The notes: generated by a model not told the origin, from the letters alone. A stretch of 12,606 nt of DNA from an uncultured Methanobrevibacter sp. (GCA_904501935.1 CAJGDA010000036.1:1-12606); one strand, 5' to 3'; numbered from the stretch's first letter, positions 1 to 7,592 are shown. Program-made: numbers and translations.

Positions 1-1303
1 CATATAAAGCAATTCCCAATATTAACGATGCAGCACAAATCTTTAAGATATCATCAACTAAATGCCTGTCCGGAAGTTGGCCGATTTTTCTAATCATATA
101 CAATTCTAAAATTAAAATTAAAACTTCACTTAAAACAGTTGCAAGTGATGCTCCATAAACTGTATATTTTGGAATTAAAATCAAGTTTAAAACCACATTG
201 AATACGGCAGCAATTGAATAAATCTTTGTTACTGAATATTCTTCATGTGATGCATTTAGAATCATTGAACAAGCTCCATTAATAAACAAGAAGCAAACGG
301 TCCAAATTAATATTTTTAAAACACCACCCGCTTCAATATATTCTGCACCATAAATTCCAATTAAATCATAACCATAGAAACATGTGAATACTGCAATTGG
401 AACTGTAATTAAAGTTAAATATTTTATGGATTTTACGAAACTGAGTGCCAGTAAATCTTTTTCACCTTTAAATAACTTGCTCATAACTGGAAAAATAACT
501 GCAGTATAGATTGTATAGAATAAATTCAAAACATTGATTAATTTGTATGCTGAATTATACAAACCAGTATAGTAAGTTGTAGACATCTGAGTAATCATTA
601 CAATATCTATTGAGTAGTATATAGTGTAGAAAAGACCAGTTAAAGCAAAAGGAATCCCTGCTTTCAATAAAACCTTGTAAAATGAAAAGTCAAATTCAAG
701 TTTAGGTTTGATAAAGTGAGCTCTCATTGCATATGTGGCATAGATTAATGCTACGAAATTTGCTAAAAGATATACTCCAGTAATTCCTAAAAGTCCCCAA
801 TCGGTAAAGGTTACAAGAACAATGCCCACCAATGTTAATACAGTGATGATAATGTTTGTAATTGCTTGATACTTAATCTTTTCATGAGCTTGGAAAGATG
901 CGAAAAATACATCATGATATGTTTTAATAAGGTATTCAATAGCATATAGCATACATATTCCAATCACATAACGATTCCATCCTAGAATTAATAAACTAAT
1001 CAGAATCAATGCAAGATAAAAAAATGCTAAAAATATTTTTAGGGATAATGTATTATTAACATATTTAGCTTCATTTTCAAAATCCGTTGATATGGCTCTT
1101 ACAAGATAAGTAAAAACACCAAATGTTGCAAATACTCCAAAAATAGAGGATATTGAAACCGCAGTTCCAAAAATACCATATTCCGATGGACCCAAGTATC
1201 TTGCGCTTAATATAGTCCAAACAAATGCGCATATGCTAGTTAATAATTGTGAAATCATTAACCAGCTCATATTTGCAAATATTGTTTTTACATTATTAGC
1301 CAT
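1..1303 (-). CDS. Polysaccharide/lipid-linked oligosaccharide flippase (Wzx/RfbX-like, MATE-type fold), 3' end outside window
   Basis: The frame is open from an ATG at 1303 to the left edge and gives 434 residues without a stop. The protein is almost entirely hydrophobic helices (about residues 12-32, 43-65, 88-107, 110-125, 150-167, 170-192, 212-232, 252-270, 288-305, 322-342, 357-377, 380-396 and a last one cut at 420-434). The start, with an amphipathic NVKTIFANMSWLMISQ segment followed by ARYLGPSEYGIF, is typical of Wzx-type polysaccharide exporters, which are usually 420-500 residues with 12-14 helices, so roughly the last 50 residues are missing. These membrane proteins flip lipid-linked glycans to the outer face. 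Only 9 bases separate it from the upstream methyltransferase, and AAGGT lies 7 bases before the ATG, so it is probably cotranscribed. The actual substrate (surface glycan, pseudomurein precursor or N-glycan) cannot be told. Family is well supported; the function is inferred. Confidence 0.85.
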   Translation of the reverse strand, partial: MANNVKTIFANMSWLMISQLLTSICAFVWTILSARYLGPSEYGIFGTAVSISSIFGVFATFGVFTYLVRAISTDFENEAKYVNNTLSLKIFLAFFYLALILISLLILGWNRYVIGICMLYAIEYLIKTYHDVFFASFQAHEKIKYQAITNIIITVLTLVGIVLVTFTDWGLLGITGVYLLANFVALIYATYAMRAHFIKPKLEFDFSFYKVLLKAGIPFALTGLFYTIYYSIDIVMITQMSTTYYTGLYNSAYKLINVLNLFYTIYTAVIFPVMSKLFKGEKDLLALSFVKSIKYLTLITVPIAVFTCFYGYDLIGIYGAEYIEAGGVLKILIWTVCFLFINGACSMILNASHEEYSVTKIYSIAAVFNVVLNLILIPKYTVYGASLATVLSEVLILILELYMIRKIGQLPDRHLVDDILKICAASLILGIALY

Positions 1304-1312
1304 ATTTTTACC

Positions 1313-1975
1313 TTAAATTTTTCTTGCAGTTACGCAAATCCAATCGTTTTCTTCATCAATGTATGCTTTGAAATCCTTAAAGCCAGTTTGTTCCAAGGAT
1401 TCCTTCAATACATCTTCTGAATATATTTTCATGTCAAGAAGTTCTACCAAATCATCATATTTTTCCATTTCACCTTCTCTGTAAACCGCTTCATTACAGA
1501 AAAAAATCAAACCGTCTTTTTTAAGAACCCTATTAACTTCCTTTAAGTCATTGATAAAATCAGGCCAGAAATAAATTGTTTCAAATCCTGTTACAATATC
1601 AAAAGTTTCATCATAGAAAGGCATTTCAGAAACAGAAGCTTGCAAGACATTAACATTGCCGTTTTCAATAGCTTTTTTATTTAATTCTATGGATTTTTCA
1701 ACACTGACTTCGGAATAGTCTATTCCAACAACTCTTCCATTGTCTGAAATTTCTTCAGCGAATCGCTGGATATTTCTTCCTCCACCACATCCTATATCCA
1801 AAATTTTACTGTCTTCACTTATTTCAAAATGACTTACACCCCATATGGCCATTTCTTCATGGGATTTATTCATCCTGTCTAAAATCTGATGGCCCAACTC
1901 TCCAACGGGTTTCCGGGCATTTTTTATAAGTTCCTTATTTTCAATGTGATGTCCAGTGTTAACTTTATCTTTCAT
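1313..1975 (-). CDS. Class I SAM-dependent methyltransferase (Methyltransf_11/UbiE-like)
   Basis: This is a 220-residue cytoplasmic protein with a Rossmann-type methyltransferase core. The SAM-binding motif I is LDIGCGGGRN at about residues 59-68. The acidic residue that would hold the ribose is D86 in VVGIDYSEVS, and motif IV/V-like segments follow (SEMPFYDETFDIVTGFETIYFW at about 116-137, then LKEVNRVLKKDGLIFF). The first 50 residues (NKSHEEMAIWGVSHF) resemble the lead-in helix of small-molecule methyltransferases of the UbiE/type 11 group. The substrate is not visible. It starts 4 bases after tgtA ends, with AAGTGAT before the ATG, and the flippase follows 9 bases later, so it likely shares their transcript. 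A role in tRNA or glycan modification is possible from position only. The class is certain, the substrate unknown. Confidence 0.85.
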   Translation of the reverse strand: MKDKVNTGHHIENKELIKNARKPVGELGHQILDRMNKSHEEMAIWGVSHFEISEDSKILDIGCGGGRNIQRFAEEISDNGRVVGIDYSEVSVEKSIELNKKAIENGNVNVLQASVSEMPFYDETFDIVTGFETIYFWPDFINDLKEVNRVLKKDGLIFFCNEAVYREGEMEKYDDLVELLDMKIYSEDVLKESLEQTGFKDFKAYIDEENDWICVTARKI

Positions 1976-1979
1976 ATTA

Positions 1980-3959
1980 TCACTTTTTCATACCTTTGCG
2001 TGTTTTAATAGCTTGTCCTGTCTGAAATTCTTTTATTTCACATGCTCCAAGCAATGATTTTCCATAAGCAAGCAATTTATCTTCTTCATTAACTATTAAA
2101 ACCTCATCTCTAGATCTTATATTATCGTCACAGTCAACAACAAATTTGCAGAAAACGCTTTTTCCATCAAGTGCAAATGGTTCTGAATCCTTGTTTACAA
2201 CAACCCTATTTTCTGGATAAGGCATTGAATTGTGAAGTCTTTTTGCACCTTCTTTTGACAATATCAATAGCGAATCAGAAGCTCTCATATTCACAATCAA
2301 AACTTTTCCGTCATAAATATGTCTGATTTTTCCTGTTTTTTTACTTTTTTCTATATTGATGTTGCCGGTGAATAACGCTTCGCCCGCACCGTAACCGAAT
2401 TGATAGTCTGCAATTGCCTTAATCTTTTTGATGTCATCCTTTTGATATCTTATATCCTCTGAATTTTCACATTTGTTTAAAAGACCCAATTCCAAATCTT
2501 CATTAATGCGCTTGTGAATAAATACCTGGTCATAATATTCAACAAATTCATCAATGAAATCCTCTGCAAACTCAATTGCATCCACATCACGAGTTTTTGG
2601 AGCGTCGTTTTGACTTAATGGATAAATTTCATCAATTTCAAGTGGTATTAGTCCAAATGGAATATCCAATACCATAAAGTCAGCATTATCCAAGTCAATT
2701 TCTTTTTCCTGTCCATAAATGTAAAATTCCCCAAGCTTTCCTGAGATGAATTTGGAGTAAGGTTTTCTTGTTGGAGGTAAAATTATCAAATCTCTCTTTT
2801 TAGGCATTTGGCGCAATTTCTGCATATGCCTTAAAACTTCAGACCTGCATAATGACTCGGGGCCTGTGTAGAAAAATGCTGATTTTTTGCTTCTCGGATC
2901 ATACTTTTCCAAATCCTGTGAGTAGTTTCCAAGTTGCCTTACACCTTCTAAAAGCGCAGGATGAGCTCTGCATCTCTCTTCAACAAGTTCCATTAGATTT
3001 CCATCATATATGGCCTGTCTGATTAACCTTAACTCTGCAAATGAAACATGCAAGTTATGCTGGGCAATCAAGTCCCTGCGTTTCTCTTTAGGCATTGCCC
3101 TTAAATCATCAGGAGTATATTTGGTGCACACTTCACAGGAGCATGGCATTTCCTGCAAGTTTTCAAGCTTGAATGTTCCTCTTGTAGACAAAAGCCTATC
3201 ATCTTCTGCATACAGGATATAAGCGGCGGAGTCAAAAAGGTCGCATCCCATTGCAACACATAACGCAAAAATCATCGGATGGCCGGCACCCATCAAATGG
3301 CGAGGAACAGTGTCGGACAACTCCTTCATGGAGTTCATTACAACATCAACTAAATCCTTGTAGTGATATGATTCCATTAACGGAACAACAGCCCCAATAG
3401 GATACAAATCTGCATCGAGTTTTGATAGCTCACGGGCACATTCGCGCCTTAAATCAAGGAATGTTGAACCTTGAACAACAGAATTCAATAGCATTTCCAT
3501 ATTTTGCTCTTTCTTAAATTCGACTGCTTCACGAGCCCTTTCAAGAGTGATTCTTAAATCGCTTTCAGCTTTTTCACGTTCAACAAAAGGTGCTGTTGGA
3601 ATATCTAAACTTGTTCCAATGTCTGTTTTGATCAATTCCTGGAACTCTATTACTTCCTTGTTTGTTATTTCAACATCCCCATAAACAGAAAGTTGAAATG
3701 ATCCTGAATCCGTCATTATCGGACCATCAAAGTTTATTAGCTTATGAAGGCCTTCATCAACTGCTTTTTTCTTTAATTCTTCATCTTTATAAATTAGATA
3801 AGCATTGGTAATGACGATGTCCGCACCGTATTTTCCGACATCGATTGCCTGTTTACGCGGGTGAATTACTGGCATTAATGCTGGAGTCTTTACATCTCCA
3901 TGCTTGGTTTTTAAAACTCCAACACGCCCCATATTATCTTTAGCTTTAATTTCAAACAT
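1980..3959 (-). CDS. tgtA: Archaeosine tRNA-guanine transglycosylase (preQ0 inserting at G15), full length with PUA domain
   Basis: TgtA replaces guanine 15 in the D-loop of archaeal tRNAs with preQ0, the first tRNA-bound step towards archaeosine. The 659 residues match the usual length of the full archaeal enzyme. The N-terminal TIM barrel shows TDSGSFQ (D84, proposed acid/base) and LFDSAAYILYA (D243, the position of the nucleophile in known TGTs). The zinc site is C273, C275, C278 and probably H301. Residues about 575-655 form the PUA domain (from GKVLIVNMRAS to YGKSLLGACEI), preceded by the linking C1/C2 domains. All key residues are present, so it should be active. AAGGT lies about 8 bases before the ATG. 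It is the first gene of a probable three-gene transcript and stands head to head with an MnmC-type methyltransferase. Some archaea split this gene; here it is intact. Confidence 0.97.
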   Translation of the reverse strand: MFEIKAKDNMGRVGVLKTKHGDVKTPALMPVIHPRKQAIDVGKYGADIVITNAYLIYKDEELKKKAVDEGLHKLINFDGPIMTDSGSFQLSVYGDVEITNKEVIEFQELIKTDIGTSLDIPTAPFVEREKAESDLRITLERAREAVEFKKEQNMEMLLNSVVQGSTFLDLRRECARELSKLDADLYPIGAVVPLMESYHYKDLVDVVMNSMKELSDTVPRHLMGAGHPMIFALCVAMGCDLFDSAAYILYAEDDRLLSTRGTFKLENLQEMPCSCEVCTKYTPDDLRAMPKEKRRDLIAQHNLHVSFAELRLIRQAIYDGNLMELVEERCRAHPALLEGVRQLGNYSQDLEKYDPRSKKSAFFYTGPESLCRSEVLRHMQKLRQMPKKRDLIILPPTRKPYSKFISGKLGEFYIYGQEKEIDLDNADFMVLDIPFGLIPLEIDEIYPLSQNDAPKTRDVDAIEFAEDFIDEFVEYYDQVFIHKRINEDLELGLLNKCENSEDIRYQKDDIKKIKAIADYQFGYGAGEALFTGNINIEKSKKTGKIRHIYDGKVLIVNMRASDSLLILSKEGAKRLHNSMPYPENRVVVNKDSEPFALDGKSVFCKFVVDCDDNIRSRDEVLIVNEEDKLLAYGKSLLGACEIKEFQTGQAIKTRKGMKK

Positions 3960-4039
3960 TTATTTAACCTTACTATCTTTTATTAACTAACTCATAGTAA
4001 ATTCAAAAGTATTTTCTAACATTAGAAAAACATCAAGAA

Positions 4040-4047
4040 AATATAAG
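4040..4047 (-). promoter_or_regulatory. Candidate proximal TATA box for tgtA
   Basis: On the minus strand this reads CTTATATT. It would place a transcription start near 4015 and leave a leader of about 55 bases before the tgtA ATG. It is a weaker match to the archaeal TTTATATA consensus than the element at 4121-4128, so which of the two is used is open. Confidence 0.35.
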
Positions 4048-4120
4048 TCTTCTTAAAAAATCATATCCAAAAATTTATGTTTTTGAGTATCAATACCTAA
4101 ATAAAATTTAAATTAGAAAT

Positions 4121-4134
4121 TATATAAATTTTGC
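4121..4134 (-). promoter_or_regulatory. Strong BRE/TATA-like element, probably distal promoter of tgtA
   Basis: The minus strand reads GCAAAA (4134-4129) followed by TTTATATA (4128-4121), a full match to the archaeal TATA consensus with a purine-rich BRE-like lead. The predicted start is near 4097, giving a leader of about 135 bases to tgtA. The box is nearly symmetrical, so it could also work rightward with a start near 4152 and a leader of about 115 bases to the MnmC-like gene, but the BRE favours the leftward direction. Confidence 0.5.
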
Positions 4135-4149
4135 TCAACTGCCAGTTGA
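4135..4149. repeat. 15-base palindrome next to the TATA/BRE element (candidate operator)
   Basis: TCAACTG, a single C, then CAGTTGA form a perfect inverted repeat with 7-base arms. It abuts the BRE-like stretch of the leftward promoter and is the most GC-containing part of its surroundings. Position and symmetry suit a dimeric transcription regulator, but no regulator is identified and no second copy was noticed in the window. Confidence 0.4.
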
Positions 4150-4230
4150 AAAATAGGATTACTTTCAAAAATTATAAACGCCATATGAAATAGCCTCGCC
4201 AATCAATATTGAATACGCTTTAATTTAAAG

Positions 4231-4238
4231 TATATTAA
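4231..4238 (+). promoter_or_regulatory. Candidate TATA box for the MnmC-like gene
   Basis: TATATTAA follows TTAAAG, with the predicted start around 4258-4262, so the transcript would begin only about 8 bases before the ATG at 4269. There is no GGTGAT-like ribosome binding site before that ATG, which agrees with a nearly leaderless message. A perfect 13-base palindrome (CTTTAA, T, TTAAAG; 4218-4230) sits directly before the box and may be an operator or chance in AT-rich DNA. Confidence 0.45.
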
Positions 4239-4268
4239 AAATAAATTCCAAAATTAAAGTTAGATAAA

Positions 4269-5486
4269 ATGAATTACGAAAATAGTGCAAGGATAATTAA
4301 TGACGATATCTTTGATTTAATCAATGAATGTTTCGCTCAAGAAAGAAGTAGTCGAAATAATGAAAGCAGACTTAATTTTTTTGATACATACAACAATTAC
4401 TTCGTTTTAACAGATGATGGATCTTATTCTATTAATTCAAAAGAAATAAACAACAAAGTTGAAACATTACATACATCTACAGGCGCAATAAGTGAGTCAT
4501 TTGAGAAATTTATCAAACCAATGAAGTTTAACTATGACAACGACATTGCAATTCTAGACATATGTGCAGGGCTTGGATATAACTCTTCAGCGGCAATTTC
4601 TGATTTTTTAAAAAATAGCACTGACTCAAATTTACAAATAGACATGGTTGAAATATCAAAAGCAACCTTTGCATGCGGACTTTTAGTGCCTTCACCAATT
4701 CCAGAGCATGACATAACCAAAAAAGCAATTGAAAACGAATTGATTAAACAGGATTATGCGGCATTGAGTCTGGAGAAAACCGAAATCCCCACTAACATTA
4801 ACATTAATGTTTTCATTGAGGATGCAAGACAGACCGTGCAGAATCTTGATGACACTACTTATGATGCAATCTTTTTGGATCCATTCAGTCAGAATATGGC
4901 TCCCGAATTATTTTCAGTCGAATTTTTCAAAGAATTTAGAAGAATAATCAAAGACGACGGCATTGTTGCTACCTACACTTCATCCGCTCCAGTAAGAGAG
5001 GGATTTATAGAAGCCGGTTTTTATATAGGATTAGGCCCAATCTTCGGAAGAAAGCAAGGTGGAACCTTAGCCAGTCCAAATCCATCAATGCTTGATTATT
5101 CACTTCCGAAAAATGATGAAATCAGAATTGCACTATCAGATGTTGGAATCCCATTTAGAGATCCTGGTTTGAATAACACAAGCGAATTTATTTTAGATGT
5201 AAGAACTGAAGAGAGACATAATGCCCGCCACCATACCAAGATTTCCTCTGCCGTTAAAACACCAATATTTTTAGGTGATGAAATGGATGATGAGAAATTA
5301 AAAAGACGTGTCGAGAGAAATTTGGCTAAAATGAATATACCGTCAACCACATCTGCTGAAGCATTCTACATTATTGAATGTGAAAATGATTATTCAGAAA
5401 AACAAGATAGCAAAAATAACTCTACAAATAGAATTTTAGATATGAAAAAAAGATTAAAAAAAGTTAAGCAAGGAAAATTATGCTAA
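4269..5486 (+). CDS. MnmC-type (MnmC2/DUF752-like) SAM-dependent methyltransferase with C-terminal extension
   Basis: A 405-residue cytoplasmic protein. The N-terminal part has an MnmC-like lead (YFVLTDDGSYS at 44-54, then LHTSTGAISESFEKFI at 67-82). Motif I is ILDICAGLGYN at 95-105 and motif II is VEIS at 127-130. The signature LDPFSQNMAPELFS at 203-216, ATYTSSAPVREGFIEAGF at 234-251 and FGRKQGG at 259-265 match the methyltransferase half of bacterial MnmC, which methylates the nm5 group of U34 in tRNA. The FAD oxidoreductase half of bacterial MnmC is absent. Residues about 270-405 are extra, with a conserved-looking VGIPFRDP segment (292-299), many charged residues, and a basic end (KKRLKKVKQGK). 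tgtA lies divergently upstream, so both neighbours may act on tRNA. No ribosome binding site is seen at the start. The fold is well supported; the tRNA substrate in an archaeon is inference. Confidence 0.8.
   Translation: MNYENSARIINDDIFDLINECFAQERSSRNNESRLNFFDTYNNYFVLTDDGSYSINSKEINNKVETLHTSTGAISESFEKFIKPMKFNYDNDIAILDICAGLGYNSSAAISDFLKNSTDSNLQIDMVEISKATFACGLLVPSPIPEHDITKKAIENELIKQDYAALSLEKTEIPTNININVFIEDARQTVQNLDDTTYDAIFLDPFSQNMAPELFSVEFFKEFRRIIKDDGIVATYTSSAPVREGFIEAGFYIGLGPIFGRKQGGTLASPNPSMLDYSLPKNDEIRIALSDVGIPFRDPGLNNTSEFILDVRTEERHNARHHTKISSAVKTPIFLGDEMDDEKLKRRVERNLAKMNIPSTTSAEAFYIIECENDYSEKQDSKNNSTNRILDMKKRLKKVKQGKLC
5445..5462 (-). terminator. Oligo-T terminator of the Ig-repeat protein gene, inside the opposing gene
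   Basis: On the minus strand two runs of seven T (5462-5456 and 5451-5445), split by AATC, begin 16 bases after the surface-protein stop. Archaeal RNA polymerase ends at such oligo-U tracts. The same bases code, on the plus strand, for the lysine-rich tail of the MnmC-like protein. Confidence 0.6.
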
Positions 5487-5500
5487 AACATAATTTCCTT
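5470..5500. terminator. Inverted repeat spanning both convergent stop codons
   Basis: A left arm of 13 bases (AAGGAAAATTATG) and a right arm of 12 (CATAATTTCCTT) pair fully except for one bulged A, around a six-base loop (CTAAAA). It contains the stop codons of both convergent genes. It could form a hairpin at both mRNA 3' ends that protects or ends the transcripts. No long T run follows on the plus strand, so it is not a classical terminator for the MnmC-like gene. Confidence 0.45.
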
Positions 5501-7592
5501 CTAAAAGTTTATATGCTTCGGTTTTAGTTGTTTTAACCGGTGACATTGTACAAGTTAAATCATATATACCACCATGGTTATGGCCAAATACAGACCAATC
5601 ACTGTCACAATGTGCACAAATGATTAGACCTTCGGCACTACTTCCTTCAATATATCCTGTTGCTGGGAATTTACCATAGTTACTATATTCATTGCCTGCA
5701 AAGAAAATGCTCCAATAAAGATCATGGCTTCCACAATATGGACAGGTTCTATCAAATTCACTTACATAGAAATCGTAACCGAAGTTAGCATATTCACCTG
5801 AAGCGGATGACCTTCCAATAGCCAAGATGGTTTTACCATCACTAGAAACACCATTTTGATCATAAGTTTTTACAGCACTTTTATCTGCAACTGTTATCTT
5901 TTTAGTTAAAGTATAACCATTTGACAGATCAGTACATACTGCAGAGTAAGTACCCGCAGGTAAATTGAAAGTATAACTAGCTACTCCATTTGCATTAGTC
6001 TTAACAGTCTTGGTTACACCATTAATAGTAATCTTCATACTTGTACTTGGAACCACATTACCAGCATCATCTAAAAGAGTTGCCTTGAATTTTGTATTGG
6101 TATTTGGTGTTGCACTAACATCAGACGCTTTAATGGTTGGTGCTTTAACATAAACATTAGTTGTTATGGTATAATCAGTAAATGGATCTACAGATTTGAA
6201 GGTATGAGTTCCTACACCCAATTTGAAACTTAATGTAGCAACACCGTTAGAATCTGTTTTAACTGTCTTTTTAGAACCATCAACATACACGCTCATGCTA
6301 GTATCCTTAGCTAAGGATTCCCCATTATAAAGGGTTACTTTGAATTGGGAAGTTGTATCTGAGAATACTGTCATGGAACTAGCATATAATGTTGGTAAAA
6401 TAGTAACAGTATTAGTTACTTTATCACCAGTGACAGTGTTGATTGAATCAACAGTAAAAGTATTTGGACCTGAAATGATTCTTAAAGTTGCTTGACCATT
6501 AGAATTGGTTGTTGCATAGAAAGTAGTTCCTTTTGCATAAAATTTAATTTCTTTATAAGCTAAAGGCTTACCATTTGTTCCATAAAATGTTGCTGTGAAA
6601 TGTTTTGAACTTGAATAATGTTTAGTCAAATCACTTGCAACAATAGCGGGATTTTTAACAACAATTTTTGTTGAAAGTTTAATTCCACTTGGATGGATTG
6701 CAGTAAGAACATAGTTGCCAGGATACAAACCAATAGGCAATGTAGCTACACCCTTAGAATCAGTTTTCTTAGTGTAATTTTTTCCATTAATGTTGAGTAT
6801 AACATCTGTATTAGCTAAAGCTTTACCCTTATTGGTAAAGAATTCGGCAGTGTATGATGAACCACTCTTATAAATCAGGGTTAAATCTTTTGCTTTAATA
6901 GCTTCTACAACAAGGATGTTATTTGAAATCTTAGCTCCATTCGGATGAATTGAATACATAACATAACTGCCTGCATACAAACCAATAGGTATTGTAGCTA
7001 CACCCTTAGAATCAGTTTTCTTAGTGTAGTCTTTTCCGTTAATACGGAATGTGATATCTGCATTTGCTAAACCTTTACCCTTATTGTTAAGGAATTTGGC
7101 AGTGAATGAATCACCGCTATAACGAAACATGTATAAATCCTTTGCATTAATAATTGGAGAAACAACAATAGCATTAGTTGTGGATAGCTTGCCATAATGA
7201 GCAGTAATTTCATAGCTGCCCGGCCATAATCCTATAGGAAGTGAAGCAACACCCAAATTATTTGTTTTATAGGTATAATTTACTCCCTTAATGCTAAAGA
7301 CAATAGGAGCATCTTTAACAGGGGATGTTCCTTTTAATAAAGTTACATTGTAACTTGATCCGTCTCTTTCATACATATTTAAGTCACTGCTTTTCAATTC
7401 ATAAGTGTCTTGAGTTGTAGCAGTAAGATTATCATCAGTGGAGATATCAATTGAAGCCTCCGATGGAGGTTCTTCACATACATTACTAGCAATTATATCA
7501 TCAGTACTATTTGTATCAGCAGCCGAAACTGCAGAAATGGACAATATAAAAACTAATATTATTAAAAATAAATTAATTTTTTTATTAAACAT
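5478..7592 (-). CDS. Secreted Ig-like repeat surface protein (adhesin-like) with C-terminal double-CxxC module
   Basis: A 704-residue exported protein. Residues 1-25 are a Sec signal peptide (KK, a hydrophobic core LFLIILVFILSIS, then AVSAA as likely cleavage site). After a Thr/Asp-rich linker come six Ig-like repeats of about 82-85 residues (about 64-145, 149-229, 232-314, 317-399, 401-483, 486-568), each with a core like KTDSKGVATLPIGLYPGNY and an ending -VV-. Residues about 577-704 form a different domain with CPYC (C617, C620), CAHC (C659, C662) and two nearby His (671, 673), which looks like a zinc-ribbon-type site. There is no C-terminal membrane helix or sorting signal, so attachment would depend on the N-terminus, on binding to the cell wall, or not occur. 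GGAG lies 10 bases before the ATG. Such proteins are abundant in Methanobrevibacter and thought to mediate contact with host or partner cells; the ligand here is unknown. Confidence 0.85.
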   Translation of the reverse strand: MFNKKINLFLIILVFILSISAVSAADTNSTDDIIASNVCEEPPSEASIDISTDDNLTATTQDTYELKSSDLNMYERDGSSYNVTLLKGTSPVKDAPIVFSIKGVNYTYKTNNLGVASLPIGLWPGSYEITAHYGKLSTTNAIVVSPIINAKDLYMFRYSGDSFTAKFLNNKGKGLANADITFRINGKDYTKKTDSKGVATIPIGLYAGSYVMYSIHPNGAKISNNILVVEAIKAKDLTLIYKSGSSYTAEFFTNKGKALANTDVILNINGKNYTKKTDSKGVATLPIGLYPGNYVLTAIHPSGIKLSTKIVVKNPAIVASDLTKHYSSSKHFTATFYGTNGKPLAYKEIKFYAKGTTFYATTNSNGQATLRIISGPNTFTVDSINTVTGDKVTNTVTILPTLYASSMTVFSDTTSQFKVTLYNGESLAKDTSMSVYVDGSKKTVKTDSNGVATLSFKLGVGTHTFKSVDPFTDYTITTNVYVKAPTIKASDVSATPNTNTKFKATLLDDAGNVVPSTSMKITINGVTKTVKTNANGVASYTFNLPAGTYSAVCTDLSNGYTLTKKITVADKSAVKTYDQNGVSSDGKTILAIGRSSASGEYANFGYDFYVSEFDRTCPYCGSHDLYWSIFFAGNEYSNYGKFPATGYIEGSSAEGLIICAHCDSDWSVFGHNHGGIYDLTCTMSPVKTTKTEAYKLLEGNYVLA
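6723..6790 (-). repeat. Coding direct repeat, copy in Ig-like repeat 3
   Basis: This 68-base stretch is identical at 63 positions to 6975-7042, which lies exactly 252 bases (84 codons) away. It codes for the NGKNYTKKTDSKGVATLPIGLY part of the third Ig-like repeat. Similarity continues more weakly on both sides, so a whole repeat unit was duplicated. Confidence 0.8.
6975..7042 (-). repeat. Coding direct repeat, copy in Ig-like repeat 2
   Basis: This is the partner of 6723-6790 (63 of 68 bases the same) and codes for the matching part of the second Ig-like repeat (KTDSKGVATIPIGLY). The other four repeats are far more divergent at DNA level, which marks repeats 2 and 3 as the youngest duplication or as kept alike by recombination. 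Confidence 0.8.

Larger units (their letters stand above)
3960..4268. other. 309-base divergent intergenic region
   Basis: There is no gene in this stretch; stops are frequent in all frames and no tRNA-like fold is apparent. It must hold the promoters of tgtA (leftward) and the MnmC-like gene (rightward). I see three TATA-like elements and two short palindromes, listed separately. The middle part (about 4150-4215) is less AT-rich than its surroundings and has no obvious function. Confidence 0.7.

Noticed and set aside
3010..3222. Plus-strand open frame of 70 codons opposite tgtA
   Set aside because: It mirrors the conserved zinc-site region of tgtA and has no promoter or ribosome binding site.
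3960..4268. preQ1-type riboswitch before tgtA
   Set aside because: No matching hairpin or pseudoknot pattern is visible, and these riboswitches are known from bacteria.
4528..5350. Minus-strand frames opposite the MnmC-like gene
   Set aside because: They overlap each other and the conserved methyltransferase core on the other strand; the plus frame alone shows family motifs.
5478..7592. CRISPR-like array suggested by regular repeats
   Set aside because: The repeats are in-frame coding units of about 84 codons without constant short repeats and unique spacers.
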